DNA from: Antedon bifida
Lineage: Eukaryota > Echinodermata > Crinoidea > Comatulida > Antedonidae
DNA: 64,000 bases
Direction of reading: 5' to 3'
NCBI GenBank assembly: GCA_963402885.1
Contig: OY727103.1
Coordinates: 15,092,085-15,156,084, forward strand
The notes under the pieces were generated by a model. The model did no database searches. It worked only from the letters and a program-made list of their open reading frames with translations, and had not been told where the DNA came from. The position numbers and the translations under genes were made by a program. Shown here piece after piece: positions 1 to 12,200 of this stretch; position 1 is the first letter of the stretch, and every line of letters begins with the position of its first letter.

Positions 1-1448
1 CCCGTATCTAAACAGACAGAATACGTCACATGTTCAAAGTACATTGCACTAATAATAAACAAAAAAAGTCAGGCAATTATCTTGTATCAAAAATAATATG
101 TTACGCCTAATTAAGTCGGATGATATAAAGCTACTGATACTGTTACGGTGAATCTAACACTTTATTTAATTAATTATCCGTGAAAGACTGTGATTCTGCA
201 TTGAAATTACCGCAAAGTGAAATTTAAGTACTGTCGTTTTATCTGCCTACTTCATTGAACCGATTAGTGGAGTGTAGAATAACATGCTGGCGAACGTATC
301 AAGTGTCGGTAGCTTTAGCATTCACAGTACGTCTACAAATGTTTGTCTTAATGTACCTTACATAATGTTAATAATAGACGCAGGCCTGATAGTCGTCATA
401 TCTTTATTAAACACTTTATCGAACTAAGCCATAATTATTTAGAAAGACACTAGCATCTAGACATATTTCACATAGAGTTTAGGCAATCTTGTAATTGTTA
501 AGATCACATTAAACAGTATTTAAAGTGACTAGCTTTTTCAATGCCATATTTCTAAGATGAACAAAGTGTAGATCTCCCTTAATCATAATTTATTCTACAT
601 TCTTTTTTTGTTCGTACAATAAAGTCTATTAAATTGGTTGAACATACTGTATCCATAATTGGTACAGTATCATCGCTGATAGAGTGTCTGTCACATATGA
701 ACAATGCCTAATCATAAGCCTAAATACAGGCTCCACATGTGATAAATATATTGCATTGTATTACAGAATTTGTCTTTGATACTGAGCATATAATGCCATA
801 TGTGGAGATACAGTACAGAGAATCGGGTGCTGTACAGGGATTAACATTTATACCTTATATTTAATATTTTACATAATAATTTCAAACTATAGACCACAAA
901 TCATGATCATGTTTATTCATATAATGCTACCTTAGATATTAAGGTGTCACCCACACAATTCTCTGTTAACAAAAAACGTTTTGTTGTCCATTGCTATGGG
1001 CAACTCTACACAGTGTCTACATATCCCTGGGGATTTTAGAAGATTAGGTATAAGTTTTATTATTTAATATTAAACACTACCTATGTGTGCATTAAATAGT
1101 ATACTATCAATGTTTGCGTTCAGCAAATGTTTACATTGGTAAGATGAGTTTTGCGATACAGGCAATTGACGTGTAGTATCTGGCGTGTCCGTTTGTCTAA
1201 ACCAATGATTGACATCAATAAAAAACAGTCCAGATTTCAGCATATGATTAGATATTTCATACTTTTCATTTCAACCACTTTTATTCAATCAAGTAATAAG
1301 TAAAAAAAACATGTCACAAATTTCCACTTATCAAAGAATAAACCGTATATAAAATGTGTATAAAAACTTTATAACCAATAATAGAAATAATAAAATATAA
1401 TAATATAAATATACTGTCTGCACACACTATTTATAATATTATTGTATA
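1..1448. other. Region without recognisable gene
   Basis: AT-rich sequence. It is probably intron or upstream sequence of the dynein gene, because exon 1 at 1680 opens with an acceptor. I see no conserved coding segment or RNA gene. Confidence 0.5.
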
Positions 1449-1630
1449 CTGTCAACTTTCCCAATACCAGACTCCCTGAAAACTCTCCCAATAATACCAG
1501 AATTTTCTTGAATTCCAAACAGTCCCAAATTCATTTTTTCCATTAAAAACACATTCCGAATACCGGACTTTCCGGAAAACCAGACACATTTTCCCAGCCA
1601 AAAGGTGTCCGGTATTGGAAGAGTTGACTG
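1449..1630. mobile_element. TA-flanked MITE (pogo/Tigger-like ends), copy 1
   Basis: The ends CTGTCAACTTTCCCAATACC and, inverted, CAGTCAACTCTTCCAATACC are flanked by TA. Interior pieces (CCGGACTTTCCGGAAAACC) are palindromic. This type of end and a TA target fit Tc1/mariner/pogo-derived MITEs. Confidence 0.75.
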
Positions 1631-1679
1631 TATATAAATAACAACAATTAATATTTTTTCATTTCTATTTTTTTTTTAG

Positions 1680-3272
1680 CCCTCGAGATATTAACCACAA
1701 TCGAAGACATTCTGAGCCTGCCACTAGCCTAACAACTCAAAGACCTTCAACAGCAACTCAATCTGCAGTATACACTCTACCGCCAATAAATAGCACGCCA
1801 CCAAGTCCTCGTCAAGATGACCTTTCAGCCCGATTCGGACCGTTGAGTCCACGGCAAGATCTCAGCGGCCGCCTTGAAGCAGGTTTGAATGCAAGACCAT
1901 TGTCAAGTCCTCGTCTACGTTCTAGTCGGACCGGGTCAGCATGCAACGTTAGAAGACAATCACAGGATGTGTCTTCCATTTCATCAAGTTCCCCTGAAAG
2001 TAATGGTGAGTACAAACCACCTCAGCCTTCTTGATCATGGACCCCATTTACACTTACGATTTGGGCCTGCCCAAGTGGGTTCAGATGCAGTAAACCATGA
2101 CCAATGGCTTGAAAAAATAAAGTAAAGGAATCGTTTGGAACATGCAGACACGATGGATCAGGCCCAAAGAATTCAATTTGGACCTGATCCTGGAGCGGCC
2201 TAGGGCCAATTGTAGGTCTGAGTCTGAGAATAGAAATGTATGTAGTCTGCCTACGTGAATCATTATTCAAAAGTTAACAGTACATACAGTAGTTCAATAA
2301 ATTTTTTCTTGTGTCAGAAATACTTATCACTATAAACTAAAGTGTAATTATACTTCTTGATATTTAATCATATTGTTTTTCAGGTTCTCAGCCCCTCAAA
2401 AATGAATGGCACCTATATAGTTCAATTATTTGTTCATTTTCTTGTTGTCCAAAATATTTATCACTATAAACTAAAGTGTAATTATACTTCTTGATATTTA
2501 ATCATAATTTTTTTTAGGTTCTCAGCCTACAAAAATGAATGGCACCATTGATATAGAACAATCAAGCAGAGAATTTGATGAGCCTACTAAAGCAGTTCTT
2601 AGCGTCGTCTTCCCTTCCTACACATTCTCTACCCTAGGTCTGTCAAGGCCTGCTACACCAGATGAACCTGATAAAGAAAGGTAGTTAACAATGTTATATA
2701 CTGTAATTCATAAGTTATAATCAGTCCACTTTGGTGGCTCGGCAGTAAGGCCACGTTGGATATGGTGGTAGAGCAAGTCTTTTTGAATAAGGACTTAAAA
2801 CTGAAAGTTCAATATACACGATAGTTTTTTATATTTTTATAAATCCCCCAATCCAAATTCTGATATATTCTTGATAATATTGATACTCTATTGTGTGGTA
2901 TGTAACCTTTGCTTCTCACTAGAAAGCAATACCAGGACACAAGCACAATGCAAGTAATTTGACCAATAAAAGCGATGAATTATACAAACTGTCGCTTGTC
3001 ATTGGTCAATTCACTTACATTGCGCTTTTTTCTAACATATTTATACTTTAGATACGACAGTATATCGTTTTGTAAACTGTGCCACTGACTTCAAAGTGCA
3101 GATAAATAGTTGTCTTTTCTTGTATTTCAGATACTACAGTCTTTTGCACGATTCAATTGACACTAAGTCGGTGGCAGCATTGTCAGAAGAAAGTATCCAA
3201 GGGGCATACCGATTCATCCCGCAACATCTCAAAACAAAGTTCCTTAAAAAATGTTTGGAAAGAGTAACCGAG
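1680..3272 (+). CDS. DNAH3: DNAH3 exons 1-3: N-terminal Ser/Pro-rich region and start of tail
   Basis: Exons are 1680-2005, 2518-2680 and 3131-3272. The first encodes a low-complexity Ser/Pro/Arg segment with three SPR-type motifs ([20 protein letters not shown]), probably disordered. The second continues it ([11 protein letters not shown]). The third starts the conserved tail ([20 protein letters not shown]). Phases are 1, 2 and 0 at the three donors and match the acceptors. Exon 1 opens with a ttttttttag acceptor, so it is internal and an earlier exon must exist. I found no convincing upstream exon within 1-1679. Confidence 0.8.
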
Positions 3273-6200
3273 GTATGAATATTTGTTTTTATTTCAATAT
3301 TTTAACATTTATTATGTCATCAATAAAAACTCACAGATGACAGAAAACTCTAAGATTTTCAAAAGTTCCAGACATCTTTTCTATCTTGGACTGGGACGTT
3401 AAAAAATCTTAGAACATTTTTTGGAGTTTCCGCTTGTGGAAAATCTGGCAATAGGAGAATAGACTGTACAGTAACTTTGAATGCTAAAAAAACACAAAAC
3501 TAATACTTTAAAAAAACAATATCAATTTTATTTATATGCAGTAAAACATGAGTCAAAACAACAACTTTATTCAGAGCCAGTAAAACATAGAAGATATTGT
3601 TAGCCCACCTATAGCAACATGTGTATCAGTGTTTATAATAATTATTTACATTAACTATATGCAGAAGCATGTACCTCATGAACATTCTACGACCAAAACT
3701 GCGACAAAATATTTGTGCGCATACTTATAACAAAAGTGTGTTATAGCTGAAAACAGAACGATAGTCGTGGCATAATCTTTTCCTTGTAGTTGTTAAATCC
3801 ACATAGCAAACAATCATGGAACCTTCTACAGATAGTCTGAGTGATTGGACATAGTAGGTGAGCTCACCATTCTGCTTCACGTCCCAGAGTGATCCTAGGA
3901 TAGGATCGAGAAGATGGAAGTCGCTTTTCATAAAGAATGTCTTAGAAAAATTATTTCCCTTTGTCAGTGCAAACAATTGCAGTACTTTATCATCGTACAG
4001 AAAATAGAAGCTGTTAAGTAAACTTCTATGTCCTAGAATCTTATCTAAGGAATCGCAAAAGAAATGTCCGAGCCTAAATTTATTGGTATTGTGTAAATAG
4101 GTAGAATCAGCATCAAGAGATTCAATAAGGACCATCTCCAGCGATCTTGACGCACATTCCTTACCAAATGTTCTGAGTGGCTGACTTCTTGGAGGATTCT
4201 GGAGTACGTCTAATTCATTTACAGGGCAGCTTAACGTACAAAAATTCTTTCTGTCCAACAAACCTGTATTTGCAAGTGGTACACAGATAATACAACCGGC
4301 AATGATGCCTTCTGCTGCGGAGTATATCATGTCGTAAACCATCACAGTTAGGTTGGAAAAAATACAGACATCACCGACACTTACGAAACCTCTTCTACCA
4401 GGTGCTATGAGCAGCGGAAGCTGTTTTGTATGAGGAACAGCAGAATTTACTTGCTGACTTTCCTTCGGTGTCGTTTGAACATTGCTTGGTGTCGTCTAAA
4501 AAACAGAAGATAAATAATGAATGTATGCATAGTATCAAATACCCTGAAATCTGGTTTTATGTTTGACCATGATGGTTGTTATAGTATGATCAAGTTTGAA
4601 ACTATAACTGTACCTGCAGTATGACAATTTATTTGTTGTCGAATCAACATTCATTTATTTTAAAACAGATTTATAAATATTTAGTATCAAATTTGTAATT
4701 ATTCACATTGTTGTAATTAATTTTAGTTAGATTTAAAAAACTGATCGAGAAATAAAACCGATTTTTTGTAGCATTAAAAAGACTAAAAAGAACAAATAAA
4801 AGATTATTTAAAATTACGAGTACGACATCCAACAGCTTTGACATAAAAGGAGGACATTGAGATAAAAGAACAAAAAATAGAATGACGAGAAATAGAGGAA
4901 GTAGAAATAGCAGAAACTTACCGTGCTTCCGGAGTGTGGTGTTGCTTTAACAGGACTGCTTGTTATACTCGGTCTAAACACAATAGTTTCTCCTTCATTG
5001 ACAGTACTCGTTGAACTGACCACCACTGGGTCGACCACTCTGTTTGTAGAATTAGCAAGCACTGGGTTGATAACTCTGTTCGTTGAATTGGCAGACACTG
5101 GTGGATTGACCACTCTGTTTGTTGGATTGGTAGACTTCGAGTTGATTACTCCATTTGATGAATTAGCAAGCACTGGATTGACAACTCTGTTCGTTGGATT
5201 GGTAGACTTGGCGTTCACTACTCCATTTGTTGAATTGGCAGACACCGGATTGACCACTCTGTTTGTTGGATTGGTAGACTTTGAGTTGATTACTCCATTT
5301 GATGAATTAGCAAGCACTGGATTGACAACTCTGTTCGTTGGATTGGTAGACTTGGCGTTCACTACTCCATTTGATGAATTAGCAAACACTGGATTGACGA
5401 CTCTGTTTGTTGGATTGGTAGACTTCGAGTTGATTACTCCATTTGATGAATTGGATGACACCGGATTGACCACTCTGTTTGTTGGATTGGTAGACTTGGC
5501 GTTCACTACTCCATTTGATGAATTAGCAAACACTGGATTGACGACTCTGTTTGTTGGATTGGTAGACTTCGAGTTGATTACTCCATTTGATGAATTGGAT
5601 GACACCGGATTGACCACTCTGTTTGTTGGATTAGTAGACTTGGCGTTGATTACTCCATTTGATGAATTAGCAGGCACTGGATTGACGACTCTGTTTGTTG
5701 GATTGGTAGAATTCGAGTTGATTACTCCATTTGATGAATTGGATGACACCGTATTGACGACTCTGTTTGTTGGATTAGTAGACTTTGGGATGACTTTCAC
5801 CACCCCATTTTTTGGATTGACTACACTCTTTGTTGGATTGACTGGCTTCGGATTGACGGACACTGGATTGACTACACTATTTTTATTGTCTTTAATAGCT
5901 GTTTGCTTTTCTTTGGTTTCATTGTCAGGACATGGAATCTGTTCCTTATCTAGTTTTGGTATTTTGGCACTCTTTGTTGTTTTTTTTGTTTGCTTTCTTT
6001 TCGCCATCTGAAAATAAATATTTTCAATTGGTAAATAAAATACAATACTATAAAAATAATAATAGTTCATTCTTATATAGCGCATATTATAATCTTATAT
6101 ATCTTGATGCGCTGTTACATAAATTTAAAAAAATGATGGCAATAATTTAAATTAAAGAAAAACTTGTTTGAAAAGGAAATACTTCAACTGGGTCTTAATA

Positions 6201-9200
6201 ATAATACTTTATTTGATTTCGGTGACAACAAGACCGTAAATAACTTTAATTGCAATGGAATAAAACAAGTAAAATAGAACAATTACATTTCACTAGATCA
6301 CAAATATAACAAAAAATAACTAAAACTATGTTTAAGCGGACAGATTATTATTTACGCAACTTAATCAACATTATATTGAATATACTAATTGATAGGCAAA
6401 ACGTGAACATTTATTTAATTGTTTTGATATCATTACCTAAGTAGTTCCATAATTTAGCACCTCTATAAGATAAGCTACTCTACCTTTAGACACACTGAGT
6501 GTGATTTTACCAATTGAAGCTGCTTAATTAAGACTTACCTTTTACCAATTACTGTACAGTAAATGCTGAAAGAGTAACGGCTATAATCTTCAAACGGGAC
6601 GTAAGATAGAAATATAATGCAAAGCGTAAAAGTAGATGTTATACCGATGACTGCAGAAGTTAGAATGATGCTAAACTGGAGACTGTGATGCTTAAGTGAG
6701 GTGTCCACCCTTAAAATGCAAGCTTCACCCATTGTTTGGGTTGCATTAGGCTTTTGTCATTCATATTGTTAGGTCCATTGTTTTATATAGCTCATTTAAC
6801 TTTGTTTACCAATAGTTTATATTGGGCGTAGTTGTATTTGAAATAACAGTGACATTTCCTTCCTGCCATCTAGAAAATCAACTTAAATTGCTTAATTTTT
6901 TTTTATAATGTTATGTACATTCTGAAGAAGAGTTACTTATTTTCCTTAAAATTAACCTTTTTTTTTTTTACTGAAGATATTACTGACAACTTATCAATTG
7001 TTGGTCTTATTTATTTCTACAGCACATGGTAGGGTTTTATGACATAGAATGTTATCAATTATATGCTAACATCATGTTTAATTTTATATGGATATTCTAT
7101 TATTTGTTTTATGCAATTCCTTTAGTAAAAAACTTACTCACGTAGTCAATTAATGTCAAGTCGGCCCTAAATCATCTCGGCCAAAGTGTTTTGGTGTAGT
7201 AACAATTTTAAAATAATAACAATTTTAAATACAGATAAAACTAAAGAGATCCTTTTTTACTTTAGATGCTCTAAAAGAACACTTCCAATTGCCGTAACTG
7301 ATAAAGACACTAGACCTGGGAAGCAAACACTATAACCAAAAGAGCAAGTTGGAGAATGTTTTGTTTTCCCATCGACAACTTAAAACCTTCAATATCACAT
7401 GTAAATTTCTTAACCATTTTTTGATAGTGTTATTAGAAGTGTTCTTGTATTCTGCTCAAGGGGAAAAAAACAAACTAGCTCACATTGTAAAGTGGGAAAA
7501 TCATTGGCATTAGTCTGTTATTTCGTTTAATGAAAGTGACATCCTAAAAACTGTAAAATAAAATTCGCCAGGACCCCGATCACCCTCTAAATAAATTTTT
7601 TAAGCCTAGCCAAACTGATCACTCTGAATCAAAACACTAAACGTTGCTGACAATCATTCAATTCACATATTTAATAGTATTTACACAATTGTTTTTTTAT
7701 TCATTGTATAATTGTATGTAAATCAAAATGTAAACCAACCAACCAAATTTCATTTGTACCTTGTTGTTAAAATAATATTGTATCATAAAAGTACAACTCA
7801 TTATTAAAACCTGAGTTAGTCCGAGAAACTGTTTTGTTTTTCTCCACTAGCTTTTTGTATTAGCCGAGAAAGCACTTTCCTTTCATAAAATTGTTTTTGT
7901 AATTAATTTGAGATTTTATTAGCTCTTTTACGTAGGTACTTTTATAGGCACTGGTGGTTTATTATTTTCTCTTTATAGTGCCCTCTATAGTTTGCACATG
8001 CTTTCATAAAGCCTCCCGATATTTTTTTCCAACTGAGAGGTGTATCATTTTTATGTAAGTTGACATGAAAACTACCCTCCCAAAAACCCAATGGTATCTT
8101 TGGAGGACTGGAACATCTTAATCTCTGTCTACACTATCAAACTTTATGTAACAAAAAAATGTGATGTGCCCATATATGGACATGATGATGTCATATCACT
8201 ATCATATTTGGGAATATCACTACCTTATTTGGGCACATTGTTTTAGTGTAGACAGAGCTTTAGGAAACTCTGGCTTTTTTTTCAAGTTGCTGCTCTAGCT
8301 CCCCACAAGAGATGCTGCAGTTATACAGTAGTACTAGAGGCTGACATTTTTGCTAATTTGTAAACTCAACTATAATTTATAGATCCCAGCTGCTATGGGA
8401 AAGCAAAGTCTATGAGGGCTCACGGTTGAACGATTTTGGATTTTCGCCCTTTTATTGGTTGACGCGAATCAACAGACTTGATAGAATTTTCTCACTTGAA
8501 ACAAAGAATATATATCGCTCTTTGCTTGAAGTCACGTTGTCTCTAGAGGGTATTCAGTTGCATACATTGAGGTCACACACACACAGCACATTAAAGTTTA
8601 AAATTGACCATTTTTAAATGGGCATGTGATTCATAACTAAAGAACTATCTTTGATTTCTATGTATTTTTGGCATTAAAGGACATCTTTTTAATAATTAAT
8701 CATAAAATATATCTGAACAAAGAACAATGAATAATTTTGAAATGTCGAGCAGTGTTTTTTGTAAGAAATATTTCTTGTTTAGTTTCCGTTGAGAATCTAA
8801 GAATGGGAGAGTAGACTGTATGCAACTTTAAATGCTAAAAAAACACAAAATGAACATTTTTTTAATCAAAACAATATCAATTTTATTTAGATGCAGCTAA
8901 ACAAAACATGAATTAAACAACTTTGATTTTATCCATAGGCAGTGAAACATAGAAGATATTATTAATAACCTGTGTATCAGTTTGTAAAATTATTTACATT
9001 TTGTTATCGACTTTTCATAAAAACTATTTATTTTCTGTTCACCTTATGGATTAGAGGGCCGAAACTTTGACACAAGCACCAGATTGTTATGGTAGAGGTG
9101 CGACAACAGTACGGTAGTTCTTACTAAATTTGTTGGTTGAAGTTACTATATTAACATAGCAAGTAATTACAAACTCTTGCATATGAAATGTTAGTGATTG

Positions 9201-12200
9201 AATATAGGAGAAACCCCCAGTCCTTTTCTCTTTTACATCCCAGAATGGCCCAAAAATAGGGTCTAGTAGATGGTAGTCACTTTTAATAAAGAACGTCTTT
9301 TGAAAATAGATTGGCTCTAATCCAAATAATTTCAATACTCTATCATCATATGGAATTGTAAAGGTACTTCTTTCACCTTGACTATCAAAAAGACTATTTA
9401 TTGAATCACAAAAGAAATGTCCAAATTCAAATTTATAGATGTCACTTAAGTACTTAGAATTAATATTGTGCACAGATTCATTAAGGACTTTGTCCATTGA
9501 TGTTGATGCATATTTGGCACAATAATATGCCAATGATAAACTTTTTGAAGTATTACGAACTGCTGTCAATTCATTTGCAGGACAGCGTAAGTTACAAGAA
9601 CTTTTACTTTCCAGCGTATGTGAGCCTGGAATCCTTTCGCAGACCATGCAATTGGCAATCCCGCCCCCTTCCGAGTATTTCATGTCATAAACCAGCACTG
9701 TTACATTTGAAAATGTACAGATACCACCAACAGTTACGAAACCTCTTTTACCAGGTGCTATGCTTAATGGAAGCTTTCTTGTACAAGCAGTAGCATTCTG
9801 ACTTGATGTATAGGTTTCCCTCGCTGTTGTTTGTACATTGCTTGATGTGGACTAAAGACAGAAAATAAATAATTAATATATGTACACTATTATCAGTAAC
9901 AAATTCATCCTGCGTCTTAAGCTCTGTCTACACTATCAAACTAGTTTGGGATGTGCCAAAATATGGTAGTGATATGACATCATCATGTCCATATCACATT
10001 TTTCTGTCACATAAAGTTTGATAAGACAGAGCTTTACGTTTTTACCATGATAGCTTTTTATAGTTTCAAATTGTAAATGTACTTATACATGGCAGCTTAA
10101 TCAATGTGCTTTTGCGGCAGTATGTAAAGTAGGTTATAATTTTGAGAATCAGCATTAAAATTTGTTCATTTTTTATGATGAAGACTAAAATCATGTTGTA
10201 AAATCTATGAATTTCAGTAAAATTGCTCCATGAAATAGTAATAATAATAATAATAGCAACATAAGAATTAAATAAAGAATTTGATTAAGTATCAGAAACT
10301 TACCATCTTTCTAGAACGAGGTGTTGCTGTAATACTAGTAGCAGTGCCACTTGGTACATTTGTTGGATTGACAGAAACCGGGTTGACCACTTCATTTGTT
10401 GAATTGGCGGACTTTGAGTTGACCACTTTGCTCGGTGGATTGACAGACACCGGATTAACCACTTTATTTGTCGGATTGGTGGACATTGAGTTGACTACAC
10501 TATTCGTTGAATTGCCTTCTTCCTTAAAACTGGCAGTTGTCTGCTCCATATCTAGTTTTGGTATCTTTGAGCCTTTCTCTTTCGTTGGTTTTTTCGTTTG
10601 CTTTCTTTTCCCCATCTGAAACAAAATTAATTTCAAGTTGTAATGTCAACTTCCAAAATGTTTTGATTTTCACTCTTTTTCTTATTCACATCTAACAGCA
10701 AGAAACTAGCCAGTTAAAGAAGAATTACAGAATGAATAAATACTGCTTATAAAAATTTTATAAAAAGTCTCATTCTTGCATCCCCTGGAGTGAAGTAATT
10801 TAACAGTTGTGAGTTACAAAAGTGACACATAAATTGAACGGCAATCCAATTGAACCCCGGGATTGGAGGCAAGTACGAAGATCACCAATGTACAGCAACC
10901 AACAACCAAGGAAGTTCATTATTAATACTCTAGTAATCTTTACATATGTTAAGTGTTCACAAGACTTACCTTTTACTGTACAGTATGCTGAAACCGTAGC
11001 AGCTAGAATCTTCAATCAAGACCTAAGATAAGATATAATGCAAGGCGTAGAAGTAGACGGAGACGTTATACCGATGACTGCAGAAGCTAGAATAATGCTA
11101 AACTCTAGACTGTGATACTTAAGTGAGGTGTCCACCCTTAAAATGCAAGCTTCATCCATTGTTTGGGATGCAATAGACTTTTGTCATTCATATTGTTAGG
11201 TCCATTGTTTTCTATAGCTCATTTAACTTTGTTTACCAATAGTTTATATTGGGAGTTGTTATTTGAAATAACAGTGACATTTGCTTCCTGCTTTCTAGAA
11301 AATCAACTTACCTACTTGATAGTAATTGCTCCTAATATTTAATCAGAAAAACATGGAATTTTAGAAAAATTAACCACTTACATTACTGAACAACTTCTGA
11401 AAGTGACTCTCCTTGTGCTGTTCTAGGCACCTAGGCTCAGCAAAATTCATTTTTTACTTCAGCATTTAAGCTCATGTCTACAATATCAAACTAGTTTGCC
11501 AAAAAAAGTGTGAGGTGCCCAAATATGGTAGTGATATGCCCAGATAGTGATATGACATCATCATCATGTCTATATATGGGCACATCACATTTGTTTGTCA
11601 CATAAAGTTTGATAGCCTATACAGAGCTTAAGTTCACTTGTATTATGTACCTTTTCAAAGTATCCGCTTTTCTAAAAATGTTTTTATTCTTATAGGAGAT
11701 GCGTGCAGACTATACATCCAGCGTAAAACAAAGCATGTTGGACTACATTCTAAGAGACCCTTTGGAGCAACAACGGCTTGGTATTCCATTGCCACAGAAG
11801 ACCACAAACCCAGCAGGAAGAGATGCTTTTCCGTGGAAAATGGCTGTAATCAACGCCCGCAATTTTATGGAGAAACATCTGTACATTACACATCCGATTA
11901 TGTCTGAAATTCTATTCCTATGGGAAACAAAGTATGATCTTTTATTCTACTTATGTTTGTTTGTTTTTCTGGAGACTTTATTTATTTATTTTTTTTTTTT
12001 ATTTTATTTAATTTTCAGGCACACATACATGACAACACAGCGGTGCAGCACCCTGAGGATTGCCATGAGTGCAAAGCACTATCGAGATGGCTCTCCATAT
12101 ACTGCACTAGAACATATAAGACAAACATATACACAAGATGCTCTACATAGACAAAGACTTATTATTAAGTCTTTGGGAGTGGAGTTGTAAATTGTCATGA

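Noticed and set aside
4923-6011. A 362-codon plus-strand open frame opposite nested gene A exon 2
   Set aside because: It is the mirror of the 72-bp coding repeat: because the unit is a multiple of three without stops on either strand, both strands stay open. It has no counterpart opposite gene B beyond the same effect.
12019-12190. Possible dynein exon after 11931 ([16 protein letters not shown] frame)
   Set aside because: It has an acceptor in the right phase but no dynein similarity, and runs into a stop inside the SINE. The exon at 13876 continues the family sequence ([13 protein letters not shown]) in the same phase.
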